In this document: positions 1 to 13,000 of the stretch, one piece after another | How positions within the stretch are numbered: position 1 is the first letter of the stretch | Layout: the number at the start of each line of letters is the position of its first letter | Assembly (NCBI GenBank): GCA_009823395.1 | Contig: CM020513.1 | Span: forward strand, 14,102,001-14,166,000 | Origin: Thamnaconus septentrionalis | Taxonomy: Eukaryota; Chordata; Actinopteri; Tetraodontiformes; Monacanthidae | DNA length: 64,000 bases | Reading direction: 5' to 3' | The notes under the pieces: model-generated | The model's database searches: none | Told to the model about the DNA's origin: nothing | The model's input: only the letters and a program-made list of their open reading frames with translations | Program-made: the position numbers and the translations under genes

Positions 1-739
1 TTAACTGTGCAGCTTTAACCCGTGTCCCATGTAGTGTTAAACTAAACTAAAACCCCAGGGAGGTTAAACTGTGGGGGTTTGCTTTACTGTTGTGCACAGT
101 ATGGACAGCCGTAGAGGAAACACAATGTGGCTCGTCTGCTTTGTTCAAACCCGTGTGGTGCAGCTTTATGTACTGTATGCACGTATCATTGAAATGGTGT
201 GTTACAACAAAACAAAGACGCCTGCTAAAATTAGTGTGGAACTAAAACTAGGACAGCATTAACCACTGAGGTCTTCATACTTTGGTGCTCGGAGAAAACT
301 GAACATGTGTGAATTGCTGCCAGACTGACAGCCAGTGGGTTTGTGGTCAAAACACCAGAAGCAGCCTGTCGACCAAGCTGCACCCACACATTGGAAGTGG
401 CACCCACCCACTGCCAGATCTGTGTGTGCGTGTGTGTGTGTGTGTCAGCAAACGTCGTAAGATCTGAAGTCTGCGCTGTTTTAATACACATGCGTGACTG
501 CTTTCATTGTCAAATTGTAATTCTAACCGTGTGCTCTTAATTCTGTTGCTGTTGTGTTATGCAACACACAAGAAGTGGCCAGAAAAGTATCGACTTCAAC
601 ATCTGGGCCATTTAGCTTCTTTTGTCTTTTTTTTCTCTTTTTTTGTGTTCAATCTCGCACTGTTGAAAGGCGGTGTTCAGTGAAACATGTGTACAGCCTC
701 CTCCTCTTCCTCATCATTGATTTTCTTTTCATCTTCTAG
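1..739 (+). other. Intron sequence upstream of the first visible OSBPL5 exon
   Basis: This stretch ends in a pyrimidine-rich tract and an AG at 738-739, the acceptor of the first readable OSBPL5 exon. It holds a short GT repeat (about 421-444) and no exon that I can support. The missing N-terminal ORP5 exons are expected before position 1. Confidence 0.6.
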
Positions 740-3700
740 TCTGAGACCAGGATGTTTAATGGTGTTGACAAGGAGTGCCCCTCCCCCACAGAGAAGTTGG
801 CTCGGAAGGAGTCTCTCAAGGTACTCCTCCTTTCTGCTATCAAGGGATTATGCCAAGTGTTTGGCATTCTCAGCGTTAATTGCTGTGCTGGCCATTAAGC
901 CATTACTGTCTTCACAGCTCTGCTGCTAAAATGCACCTGAACTCTTTGAGGAACCTAAATTGGCATTAATTCCCAATGTTTTAAATTATTGAACACTACC
1001 ACATCAGCATGTTACTGCTTACACCGGCTTGACTTTGCTTCCCCCTAGTGTTTGTTCTTGCAATATTTTTTTTTTTTTTGACGGCAATGGGACTGATGAG
1101 TCATTCGTGTGTTTGGGTTTTCCTGTGTTTCAGCTCCAAAAGCAGAACTACAGGCAAGAGAAGAAACGAGCAGCTAAAGAACTGTTCAGTGCACTAAAGG
1201 ATCCCAGTGTTGTCATCATGTCCAACTGGCTAAAGGTGTGAATATGTAATGTAGTTGTAGTCTGTGTGTCAGACTCCTTTTGCTAGCTTACAACTAGCAA
1301 TTCTGTGAAAAGAAATAACCTATTTGTATGTATTAATATGTTCTTCAGTTTTTATGCCTTGAATATAATTTCTATAGAATAAATGTTTTTTGTCTCACGA
1401 AACCCACAGATCCGCGGCTCTTTGAAGAGCTGGACTAAGCTGTGGTGCTGCCTGAAGCCAGGCGTGCTGTTGATCTACAAGACCCCCAAAGCGGATCACT
1501 GGGTGGGCACAGTCTTGCTGAGTGCGTGCAAGCTGATTGAGAGACCCTCTAAGAAGGACGGCTTCTGCTTTAAACTCTACCACCCGCTGGATAAATCCAT
1601 CTGGGCTGTCAAGGTCAGTCTAAATGTGCAGATGGGACTGTGATCATGTCCTCTGTCTCTTGCAGTCCCCTTCTCCTCCCTTCCTTCTTGTCTCACTTAT
1701 GCAAATGCTGCCCCAAAAATTGGGAAAATGTCACTTGGTCGCCCCCTGGTGGTAGTACCTTTACACACTGTCAGTGGCGGTATTGAATAGCCACGTACAA
1801 TTAAAGAACAAAAGGGCATTGAATTATCAGTGAAGTCGGCTTTCCTGTGTGAAGATGCTGGTGTGATGTGTACTCCAGGATTAAAGACAGTTTTGCTCAG
1901 CCTGGATTTTATTTTCATGATTAACACACAGTTTTTGTCAGGGCCTCTCAGTTCTGTCTAGTGCTCCACTATGCTGTATGAGCCCCTAGGAGAGCCGCTA
2001 CTTTCTGTCGGTCCAGTCTGGCTGAATTGGCATCAAGTGTGACTCACTGTTCCATCCATATGCTCAGGGTCCCAAGGGAGAGAATGTTGGCTCCATCACG
2101 CAGCCTCTCCCCAGCAACTACCTGATCTTCCGTGCTGCATCGGAGTCGGACGGTGAGGGTTTCCTCTCTCTCTCGATGTTCTTTATTATACATTGCGACA
2201 AAGTGCAGCTGCTGTGGGAGCTGTTTTCCTTTCCTTTCTCATCTCTAAATGTTGTCTGTCTCCGCAGGCCGCTGCTGGATGGATGCTTTGGAGCTGGCTC
2301 TCAGCTGCTCCAGTCTCTACAAGCTGACGGCTAAAGCCGGGCGAGAGGCAGACATCAGCACGTCTTCCGAGTCTTCCCATTTCCTCCACCTGCTGCAGGC
2401 CAGTGCGCTCAATGACGCAGATCTTTTACAGTAAGCAACCAACTCAGCCGAGGGCCTCACAAACAAACTAACTCAGTCATTATTTCACATCCATCGGCCA
2501 TCACTACTTTAAACAGCAAGAACCTGATAAGCCCTCAACATCATTGCCTCACCTCATTGCATCTGAGAACTAAGGAACTGGACGCCTCAGTTCCAACCTC
2601 TAATGTTAGGATGTCATAAATTTACATTTACTATTTTTAGGTATTTAATAATCTGCTTGCTGTAATCCCACTTTAAAGTGCTGCACTTGTTAATTGACAG
2701 GCTGATGTGATTTTTTTTTTATTTTTTTTTTGCTGTTACCAGTTTTTCACTCTTCCCCGTCACATTTCATGCTGCCGTGTTATTTTTTTTTAGGAACTGC
2801 AGAGCTAAAAAGTGAAGTCATGCTCTCATTTTTTGCTCCCAACGCACTGTCTCTCTTCATAATGGACTGTATAAAGAGCTCATCTGCTCATGAATACTGC
2901 CATGCATTTCATGATAAATAGATATTATACCAGCTTAGTAGATGCGATTCATCTAGTTTTAACGCTGCGTCTCCGCCACTGGCAATTACTCTGCGTGAGA
3001 GGGCCGGCTAATGTAAACACGCTCGGTCGTTAGTCGTGATTTATGCTGCAAATGAATAACGTGTTCACATTAATTCTGCCTAAAGAAACCGGATTGACAA
3101 AAAGATATCCATCAAACTTGTAACTGAGAATAGCACTTTGATTACTGGGGAGAAATTAGAAACGGATGCAGCTATGCCTTGTTAAGGTTGTTCAGCATGG
3201 ATATGCTTTGGATTTAAATTACATTAATCATAAACGCCTGATCAAATAAGTATCACTGGATACGAATGTGCCATCATTATTAAAACTCACCTTTGATGTG
3301 TCGGAACATTACCGTGATGGTGTAGATGATGTTAGATCACTATTAGATTGCACTACAGGATGATTAAATTCTGCTTTCCTCTGTCTAAGTTATTATTGCA
3401 CATAAGAGCCGTGCATATTAACTGAATTCAATATTTAATTTCCACGGACTGCAACACTAAGCTCCATCAACCCTTGAGCTAGCACTGTCTATCATGACTG
3501 TGCTAATAGGTTTGCGCAGGAAAAGTGTAAATAGTGTTCAAATATAATTATGTATCCTGCTGTGACATCGCAAGTGATGGAGTTAGAGAAAAATAGATCT
3601 CCTAATTACAGTTTAGACTCTGTGGACCCTCCAAACAATCACGTACCCTGTTTTGAAATTGGTTGGTTATTGTTGTTGTTTGCTTTAGTGTATACACCTT

Positions 3701-5983
3701 AAAAACAGCAACAGCTTTGATGGATTGACTGGGGGGAAAAAAGAGGCGTTGGTTAGTAGAAAATACAAACCCATATTTTTCACTTAACATTTTAACATCA
3801 CCATAATTAGCTGTTACACACCCTCACAGCAAGAGTGTCGCATGCTTGATCCGACTCTGGCTGTTCTAAGTGGAGCGTCTCTTGCCAGAGAATCGGAAGA
3901 AACTCCTAGAATTTCTCCCTGAATGCGTGAGAAATGGTAGAAAATGCAGACATGGATGGATCGTCATGCTATGCAACTTCAGAAACAGTTGTTCTTGTGC
4001 GATACATTTACATCTCATATACAATCAAAAGCCACTAAATGAATTAACATTATGCTTTCAAATATTTTCCTCTTGTTGTTGGATTGCTTTCTTATTGAAA
4101 TGGAGCAATATTCTGCGGTGGCCAGCTTCAACAGAATCACAGGAGTGTGGGACGAAAACAGGCGTTAGTGCATTATGCAGTTTTCTGTTGATGGACTGCA
4201 GCGTGTAATTATTTACCAGCATTCCAGCACTTCTCTTGTACTGAAATGGTCGATGAGCACAGTGGGATGTAACGTTGTCATGAAACCCACTTTAGTGTTT
4301 TAACAGTGAAGCGAGTAAACGCCTCCGACTTGCCTTGACTTTGTGTTGAAGTCAGTCAGAATATTTTGCAACCTTTAGAATATGAGTGTAAGAATACAAT
4401 TGAAAGCACTATTTTATTGATTGTCTTGAGCTTTGTCTTTATCCACGAGCCTCATGGAACCAAGCAGGGTCAGTACAAGTTGCTCTCCTTTTCAAAAATG
4501 ATCCAAAATCTGCATAAAATGTCTTCATAGTCACCGTAGATATGTGATAGATGTGTCTATTTGTCCCCATGGTGAAATTGAATTATTATGCAATAGTTTC
4601 TATTGCAGTGTTTGAATATTTCCCTGCTTCCTGGTTTGTGTTTCACTGCTGGGAAACATCCCACAGCAGACATCCCTCTCCTCTCGCTCCACCCTGCTGA
4701 CGGCTGAGCCCTCCCCACGGCCGTTCTTCCCCCCACCCCTTCCTGCTCCTCTACCAGCCAATGAAAGCGGCCCGTGCGCTCACATGACTGACAGAGGGGC
4801 AGTAACATTCACTAGTGTATGTAACACACACCGCCCGGAAAAGAGAGGGAGACGCGCAGCCGCTCAGAGCCTGCACGCACACACACACACACACACACAC
4901 AAGGCAAACACACTGGCACACTGACAAGAGCACGCTAACACACATTGAGGAAGCAGGTGTGTCTGTGCGTAGTCGTAGGAGAGGAAAGCAACTCCCATTT
5001 GTGAGTGAGTAGGATTAAAAAAGGAGAAATAAAGGCGCAGAGGGAAGGAGAGGAGCCGAGCGCAGACACCGCCTGTGTTTGGATTTACTGCTTCCACCGT
5101 CAGTAGTGTTGAGATCACTGTGGGAGGCGGTTGTCTGAATGCTGTTTGTCTCTGAGGTAAGGCGAGCTTCCTCTGCTCAGGTCGTGTTGGTTGCTCAGCG
5201 ATTGACTGCGTGTGCAGGAATGTGGATCCTGCTGCCGTGCGTCTCGCCCCTGGGACGTGTGGGAAATCAAGCTCTCTCCCTCTCGCAATAAGTTGCTGTC
5301 CTTGTGTCTGTGAACATACAAAAAAAACAACATAACTGCGTGTGGGTTAAAGCATGTGACGTGTGCCATATTTATCTTCAGCTCTGCCTCTGTGTGTTTG
5401 TGAGGAGAGCAGGATCTGTGGCCTCTCTGCCAGTTGGGACATGCTTTTATTTCTGTCCTGCTGCCGTTTGTCCGAGTGTGGCTGCCACATATTTTTAGGC
5501 ACGTCCACTTCCTGTCTTGTGACACGGAGGAAACACGACAACCGCGTTGTTTTTTCTTCCTTTGAACTCTCCATTTCATCCTGACGTCCCTGCCACTCTC
5601 CCAGTCTGACTTGCCCTTCGGCCGATGATTTGCTCCTCTGTCCTGGTTGTCCGAAGCTCAGGCTGATCAGAGGTTTTGTCTTAGAGTTTGATGTGTCAGA
5701 GACTTGGAAAGTCGCTCAGCTTCCCCACCTTTTTGTGCAAGTGCATGCACAGAGGCATACAGGTTTGCATACCCATAGTATTTCCCCTTCTTGTAACCAT
5801 AAACCCTCCAAGCCAGTGAATGAATAAAAAGGATGTAAAACGAGGCTTTGGTGCGTCTCCATTACCTGTCATGTAAAGTTTGCTCAACATCCGAAGCCTC
5901 CGAGTGGGAGAGGTCCTAACAGGGAACCCATCAAATGTGCTTACTCATCATAGCACTTGGGAGCTGCTTGTCGGCTGCCAGGA

Positions 5984-6017
<34 letters not shown>

Positions 6018-8751
6018 TCACTTTGCTGAAATTGAGTGAGACGTTTCCAGATTGCTGTTTGCAAGCATTTAGGGGGATCTTTCGGCAGCGCTCTTCACGT
6101 CAGGCAAATCAGTTTGGGCACAAACAAAAGCCTCCCAACCGCCCGCCCGCCTCTTCACGTCCATCCATCCCTCATGGGAATCTGCCTGGGAAAAAAACAA
6201 ATGAAGCCACTTGAAATCCGATGCTAGATTTCTGACGCGGGCGTGTCCGTCTCCCTCCACCGACCGCCAGGTTGAACGACAGCGTGCTGCTGGGCAACCA
6301 CCACATGGAGCACGACGGCTTCTCGGACAAGTCGGAGCGCGAGGCCCACGACGAGTGGGACGCGGCGGCCAACGAGAACGGCGGGCGGCTGACGGAGGAG
6401 AGCGACGTGGAGCAGTCGGACGAGCCGTCGCCAGGGCCGCAGGCCACCGCCTACGTGGAGCAGAGCACCGAGGAGATGGCCGAGGTGAGGCCGGGGTCTG
6501 TTGTCTGGGTGGGTTTTCACATTGGGTTGGAAGGAAACCACTGTATGATCATCTCAAGCTGTGTTTCCATTTCCATTTTTTATAATTGTGCAAAATCTAA
6601 ATATCGTGATAAAAACTGGTCATGGAAACAACTAAACTTGGAAAAAACCTCTCCAATATGGCTAAAAGGTTTTGACGCTCTCATGAGGTGGTTTTTCAGA
6701 TGTATGGCAGACGTATTGCAAAACATTTTTTGGTACCTCCAAAATGTTTGGTACCTCCATCATCCTGGAAGTCGGGTCTCGCGGGACAAGATTTGACGAG
6801 AATTACGGCTTATGTGCGTCACACCATTTATGGGAAACACCTGCAAATCGCAATGGAAACGCAGCTACTGTCCTGTTAAAAGCACCATAATCTGGCTAGC
6901 AACTCACAGTGCCACTCATGCAGCCTGAAGTGTTTTTCAGTTTTTCAACATGTCTGGTTGTGTTTTCCAGGCCGGGGAGGCGTCGCAGGTGGAGACGGTG
7001 TCCGAGGAGAACAAGGGTCTCATCTGGGGTCTGCTGAAGCAGCTGCGACCAGGCATGGACCTGTCCAAAGTGGTGCTGCCCACCTTCATCCTGGAGCCGC
7101 GCTCCTTCCTGGACAAGCTGTCTGACTACTACTACCACGCCGACCTGCTCTCCCAGTGCGTAACTTTAGCTTCACGGCCACCCGTTGTTGTCGTTTGTCA
7201 CTTCTTTTTTTTAACCATCTCTCATCCCACAGAGCTGCACTGGAGGACAGTGGCTACGGCCGCATCAAGCAGGTGCTGAGATGGTACCTGTCCGGTTTCT
7301 ACAAGAAGCCCAAGGTGAGATTTTACAGGATACCACTTTGCTCATTAAAGTGGTTTTAAAGGATTATGAGGCAGAGGAAGTTGGAAGGAGGCGCTGGCTG
7401 TGAAAAGTGGGAACTAGCTCCAGTTGTTTTGTAGCAGAGGTGCACAGCGAAAGACCTCAGACACATGCATCAATTCCAACATTAAGCTGTCAAAAATATA
7501 TACACTACCAGTCAAAAGATTGGACACACCTTCTCATGCATTTTTTTTTTTCATCTTTACAACTTTCTGCACTGCAGATAGACACTGAAGACATCAAATA
7601 TATGAACAAGATCTATGTCATTGTGAAGCAAAGAAAAACGCGTTCAATAACTCTAAATATGCTTTAAATGAAAGGTGGCTATTTTGAAGAATTTAAGTAT
7701 AAAACGTGTTTGAGTTATTTTACCATTTTTTTGTTTCCTACATATTTCCATGTGTGTTCATATGTAGTTTTGATGCCTTCAGTGAGAAACTGCAATGTCA
7801 ATAGTCATGAGAATGAAAGAAAAGACATTAAATTCATGGGTTGTGTCCAAACTTTTGACAGGTAGTGTAGATATAGACAGAGATGTCCTAGCACTGCAAA
7901 TGTCATAAGGATGAGGGTGAACAAGGTGTTGCCTTTCGCCACAAAGCAAGTAGTGGAAATGCTAACAGCGCAATAACATCAAGGGTGTCAGCCTGTCAGC
8001 TGGCCGGACACGATTTTCCAGCTCAGGACACAGTCGGTTTAAGAAGAATAAAGAAAGAGGCAGCTTTTTGTTGCCACAGTGATGAGCAACCTAAGACAGT
8101 TTTATTTTAGTTTGTCTTTTCATCTCACCGTCTGTCAAAGTGACTCACTTTTATTTGGGAATTTTTGTCACTAAACTGTTTTGAATCTGTGGTAAAAAAA
8201 AAAAAAAAAGTGAAAAAATTAAACAAAAGGGAACACAAACAGAAACAACTTTCTTCCTGGTCCCTCACATGACAAACTCATTTCTGCAGCGGTTGCATGT
8301 AAGAGGTTGAGAGCTTCCTCAGCATTTTTCTGGCTAACCCCCCAGAGGGAAGCTGATAGGAACTGGTAACTTATAAGTCATGAACAGGACTCTTTGTCTG
8401 CACCGTAATGCATTCCACGTAGAACCTTCGGCCTTTGACCTCGGCACAGTCGACTGTTATCTCGTCCAACTGTTCACGCAGTTGACTCTGGAGAGAATCG
8501 ATGCTGCGCTGAATGCCAACGCTGCTGCTTTCATTTCTTTCCAGGGCCTGAAGAAGCCTTACAATCCAATCCTTGGGGAAACGTTTCGCTGCTGCTGGCT
8601 ACATCCACAGACCAACAGCTGCACTTTCTACATAGCTGAACAGGTGAGGCCAAACTTTGAGCTGGAATCTATAAATATATGCCGCACTGCAAAAAATGCA
8701 TTGCGTCTAGCGGAGCAAACCTTCAAATCCTTTGAAATGCAACACCCCCCC

Positions 8752-8804
<53 letters not shown>

Positions 8805-11800
8805 TCTCTCTCTTTCTGTCTCTCTCCCTCTCTCACTCCCTCTCTTTCTCTCTCTCCCTCTCTTTCTCTCTCTCCCTCTCACGCTCTCTCTCTCTCTTTC
8901 TCTCTTACTCTCTCTCACTCTCTCACTCTCTCTCTCTCTCTCTCTGCTGCATTAATGCCGCTGTGCTTTTCCTTCTCCCAGGTGTCGCACCACCCGCCCA
9001 TCTCGGCTTTCCATGTCTGCAACAGGAAGGACGGTTTTTCCATCAGTGGAAGCATTCTGGCCAAATCAAAGTTCTATGGTAAGCTCAACTCTTCTTGGCA
9101 AAGGAAAACGCACACACTGTTCATGTCAAACATATTTTATCTTCTCATTTAAATGTTCAGCATGTAATATTTAAAGGGAACGGAAAATAAATAAATTGGT
9201 TGCTGAACATAAGCATGAATGCGTTCCACTTGGTTGCAGGCAGTCAAAGTGTGCCACCATGTTTTTTCCTTCTGCTCTGGGTTTGGTTATTTTACCCTGA
9301 CAAGACAGCTGTTATAAGAAAATGTGGGATTAAGTTAGGCAGACATCGGACATTGTTTGCCATATGTGGGTTTTTTTTTCCTATCCTCTTGGCCTTTAAG
9401 GCTTTTAGAGACTTCTAAAAGAAAAAAACTGAATTGTTGGCAGTCAGCTGGATTTCTATCCTTCTGTTCCAGGTAACTCTCTCTCAGCTATTCTGGATGG
9501 CAAAGCCAGACTGGTGTTCCTCAGCAGGGGTGAGGAGTATATCATCACCATGCCCTACGCTCACTGCAAAGGTGAGAAAGCAACACTAACTCTTCCCAAC
9601 CCCCAACCGTCCTGGTTTCTTCTGGTGGTTTGAGTCTTAAAATGATAAATAACATTACCTTGGTGATTCACAGCCATTCAAAGAGATGCTAACAGAGTAA
9701 ATGGGAAACATTCAGTGCTACTTTAGGCACATAGAAATAATAACTTGCCTTCAGTTTGTTTTATTGTGGTTAAACATAAATTCTGACTAATGGAATAAAT
9801 GCAGTTAGTTACAAGGCTTTCTGAAAATCTTAGATTAGAATTCCTTTCTAGTAAGTGCATGGGACATGAACGTGCTAATATTATTAGATATTGCTCCGGG
9901 TGCTGTGGTGATTTCACACTGATAGAAGGACCTTGTTCTCTCTGCAGGGATCCTGTATGGCACCATGACACTGGAGCTGGGCGGGAAGGTGACCATCGAG
10001 TGTGAGAAAACAAAGTGTTCCTCGGAGCTGGAGTTCAAGCTCAAGGTAGCTTCCAACTGCCTGATGCCGATGAGCAGTTGAGCTCATGCAGGTCAGGACT
10101 AAAGGGGTGTTTCTTTGTCCAATGCAGCCTTTCTTGGGAGGCGCCTGCTCTGTCAATCAGATCAGCGGGAAGATTTGTGTGGGAGATGACGTTGTGGCCA
10201 CTATTGACGGACACTGGGTGAGAAAGAACAGCTATCTGGTGTTTTTCTGTCTCTATGACTCCTGCCACTTGGCTTTGGATTAATGCCTGTGGAAATTAGA
10301 CACTGAAGAAAATAACTTTATTAAGAGGACGGTTTCATCATCTGATTTGATTGCTGACACTCAGATTTGTTTGTTCTCTCCTTTATGATGGGTTGCAGGA
10401 CAGCGAGGTGTTCCTCCAAGAAAAGCGCTCAGGACAGCAGGAGACTTTGTGGAACCCCAGTCCAGACATCCGCAGCAGCCGCCTCAAGAGACAAGTCGTC
10501 CAAATAGACCAACAGGGGGAGTTTGAGTCAGAGAGGTAAACCACGGCCCTTTGTTCTGGGATGTTTCTGCTTCTGTGTCGGTTATTTCAAAATGTTCCAT
10601 CAACCTGATGTCAAAAAATATATGGCAAAATATGCAACGCCACGTTTGAGTCACTCCCACTATGTGCTGGTGACAGATTGTGGCAGCATGTGACCAGCGC
10701 CATCAGGGATCGGGACCAGATGCGAGCCACTCAGGAGAAGTTTGTGCTGGAAGAAGCTCAGAGGAAAGAAGCCAGAGAGAGAGGAGACAAACCCTGGAGC
10801 CCCAAACTCTTCCATCCAGACCCCGTCACGTCCGAGTGGAGCTACAGGCACATCGAGTAAGAACACACGGTCACACTGGTCCAAGACGGCAGCAGAGACA
10901 CCGCACACGCGTCTTTTGTTTGTTTGTTTTTTAAGCGCAACCTAGGCTCTTGAAAGAGGGAACTTTGAATGCATAAATCAAAAATAACACTAGCATCATG
11001 GACTGAGTGTGTGTCCTCGTTGTGCAGCCTGCAGCCCTGGGACGCCGAGCGCTGCCTGGTTCAGTTTGAGAAGGATGGAGTGATTCAGACGCAGGAGAAA
11101 AGCCAGAGGCAACACAACGGACTGTCTTACAGCCACAGCTGGACAAGCCAACAGAAGGTGAGCCTGACCGGTCACAGCAACACGCTATTACTGATTGGGT
11201 CTGATGGTGGATCAGCTCCTGATCTGTGATTGCCTGGTGGCCTCAGAGGAGAAAATCAGACAACATATAGCCAAGCATTTTTATTCACTGCCCTCTCAAT
11301 TTCTTTGGCTGTATTATTTTTCCTTTTTAAAAGCCCAAGTTCTTCTTTCTTGCCTCGTCTCTGAGATGTCTGCTGTCTCATGCTGAGGCTTTGCAAAAGA
11401 TCTTTAGTTTTGCTGAAGCTTCACTTTTTCAAAAGAGACATGTATGCAGTATGCAATCTCCACTGGCTCTAATTGGCAAGTGATTCATGGTTGGCTAAAA
11501 TTAAATTGTGTGTCCCGACAGGCTGAGGTGAGCAGGAAACACAGGAAGGCCAGCAGCCAGCCGTCCAGCTGCAGCCAGAACACAGAGAGCAGCAGCACCA
11601 CACCAGAACCGGCGCACGAGTCCTCAGACAACGAAGGTGACGCACGCCGCCGTCGCTCTGCACAAAAAACACGCATTTCGCACCTCAGAGTGCGATGGAT
11701 TTACAACTCTGTGTGTGTCTCTTGGCCAGGCTTTCCCAACCAGTGTGCACGGTGCAGTAAGGAGATGAAGGAGATCGCTCTGATGGAGGCCTCCATCTCG

Positions 11801-12453
11801 TCCATACAGAAGACACAGCAGGACATCCAGAGGTGAAGAGAACACACACAAGAACACACAGTCGAGGGAGCTTCATATCTTCCTGCCAAACTTTGCTGGG
11901 GTTAACTGCCATCGGTTTTCAGTTGACAGGCTGTCGATAAAAACTGGTTCGGTGAAGCTGTAAAAACAGGAGCCACATGAGATTACATCATTTTTAGATC
12001 GTCTGTTGCAACAGAGTGAGGCAACGCCCCTCACAACAGTCACAATAACAACCTGTGTCACTCTATTCATCTAGTACAATTACAACGGCAGTGCAATTAT
12101 AAGATAAGAGAATATTTATCTATTTATATACCTGTGTATTAAGCTTTTACCAATATAAAGTTTAAGCTTTCTGTCTTTCACCTCTGCTTCTTTTTCTGTA
12201 CTTCATTGTCGCTACTAGAATTGTTTTCATTCATTTTAATTTCCCCCAAGGATAACGTCTGAAAGAATCAGTAATGTTCTCTCTAATCTAACACAATTTG
12301 TTGTCTCTCCTCAGGAACCTGGCGGCCCTGAGCCGTCAGCTGAGCCGTCAGAGGGCGACGGCGGAAGACGGCGTGTCGCTAACAGGCCGCCACTGGCTCA
12401 TCCTCTGCGTCCTGCTCCTCTCGCAGCTCCTCATCAACTACGTCTTCACCTGA
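740..12453 (+). CDS. osbpl5: Oxysterol-binding protein-related protein 5 (ORP5), 5'-partial, 19 coding exons
   Basis: Lipid-transfer protein of endoplasmic reticulum-plasma membrane contacts; the family exchanges phosphatidylserine for PI4P. Exons read: 740-820, 1134-1235, 1410-1613, 2068-2152, 2268-2430, 6271-6484, 6971-7155, 7233-7314, 8545-8643, 8982-9078, 9473-9571, 9948-10045, 10128-10217, 10399-10535, 10677-10856, 11028-11157, 11522-11636, 11730-11832, 12315-12453. All junctions are GT-AG and phases join into 800 codons plus stop; human ORP5 is about 880 residues, so the N-terminal exons lie before the window. In order: a basic stretch (KKRAAKEL), a PH domain (1410-2430, [19 protein letters not shown]), an acidic linker (6271-6484), the ORD lipid-binding domain (6971-11157) with [12 protein letters not shown] and the signature [12 protein letters not shown] split across 8643/8982, and a C-terminal hydrophobic anchor ([17 protein letters not shown]). 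ORP8 is the closest alternative; [19 protein letters not shown], the Cys pair near 11745 and the PHLDA2/NAP1L4 linkage favour ORP5. Confidence 0.95.
4690..5156 (+). promoter_or_regulatory. Candidate internal promoter and alternative first exon of OSBPL5
   Basis: Inside the 3.8-kb intron 2431-6270 lies a stretch richer in GC and CpG than its surroundings. It has a CCAAT box (4758-4762, GCCAATGAAAGCGG), purine-rich 5'-UTR-like sequence, a short CA repeat (about 4872-4901) and a strong donor (TCTGAG|GTAAGG, exon end 5156). Spliced to the exon at 6271, the first in-frame ATG is at 6305. That would give a short form lacking the PH domain but keeping the ORD and membrane anchor. The ATG at 5139 is out of frame with ORP5. 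The sites are visible; promoter activity is inference. Confidence 0.4.
5987..6016 (+). repeat. (AGC)n trinucleotide repeat
   Basis: About ten AGC units in the OSBPL5 intron just upstream of the exon at 6271. No coding frame links it to that exon. Confidence 0.9.
6557..6866. mobile_element. MITE with AGCTGYGTTTCCATT inverted ends
   Basis: The left end reads AGCTGTGTTTCCATT and the right end AATGGAAACGCAGCT, so the termini are inverted repeats with one mismatch. It is about 310 bp, has no coding capacity, and sits in the OSBPL5 intron 6485-6970. A second member of the family lies at 53898-54090 in a NAP1L4 intron. The superfamily is not assigned and no clean target duplication is seen here. 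Confidence 0.7.
7501..7869. mobile_element. Internally deleted Tc1/mariner-type element
   Basis: The left end starts TACACTACCAGTCAAAAGAT and the right end finishes TTTTGACAGGTAGTGTA, an inverted pair bounded by TA. The interior keeps pieces like fish Tc1 ends (GTGGCTATTTTGAAGAAT, TTTTGATGCCTTCA) but no transposase frame. It is about 370 bp, a non-autonomous relic inside the OSBPL5 intron 7315-8544. Confidence 0.8.
8755..8947 (+). repeat. (TC)n pyrimidine tract in an OSBPL5 intron
   Basis: About 190 bp of almost pure pyrimidine on the sense strand. It occupies more than half of the 338-bp intron 8644-8981, ending about 35 nt before the acceptor of the exon carrying SHHPPISAF. Units drift among TC, TTTC, CCTC and ACTC. 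Confidence 0.95.
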
Positions 12454-12811
12454 GCGCCGCCCCTCGGTAGGGGGTCAGGGTGGGGGTGCAGAGTGGAGCT
12501 TCCCTCCAACACTGATCTGCCTTCAAAGATAACACAAAGCACAGACGCTAGTCAGTTGATCCAGACTGAGGACTCAGATCAGTGGCCAGAGGGCCACTTT
12601 GCCCCCTTTTTACTTTATTTCCCTGTCAGAGGAGGAGAAAGAAGAGGAGGAAGAGGAGGACTATAGGACATCATAGCAATAAACACAGCCACAGCCACCG
12701 CCTGTCAGTCATCCGCAGAGAGGATACGGCACCCCCTTGTGTAGCCAGACTGAAACAGCACCGGGCACCTGTGCACTTTGGACAGGAGAGGAGGGACTAT
12801 ACATATGAAAG

Positions 12812-13000
<189 letters not shown>

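Noticed and set aside
3870..4208. 112-residue frame in the OSBPL5 intron
   Set aside because: No similarity to ORP proteins and no phase-compatible splice sites.
6224..6585. Minus-strand and second-frame open frames across OSBPL5 exon 6271-6484
   Set aside because: GC-rich coding DNA leaves other frames open; the ORP5 frame is the one with family similarity. The second frame is kept only as a low-interest finding.
8380..8955. 191-residue plus-strand frame with Ser-Leu repeats
   Set aside because: Its centre is the true OSBPL5 exon 8545-8643; the rest is intron and TC repeat.
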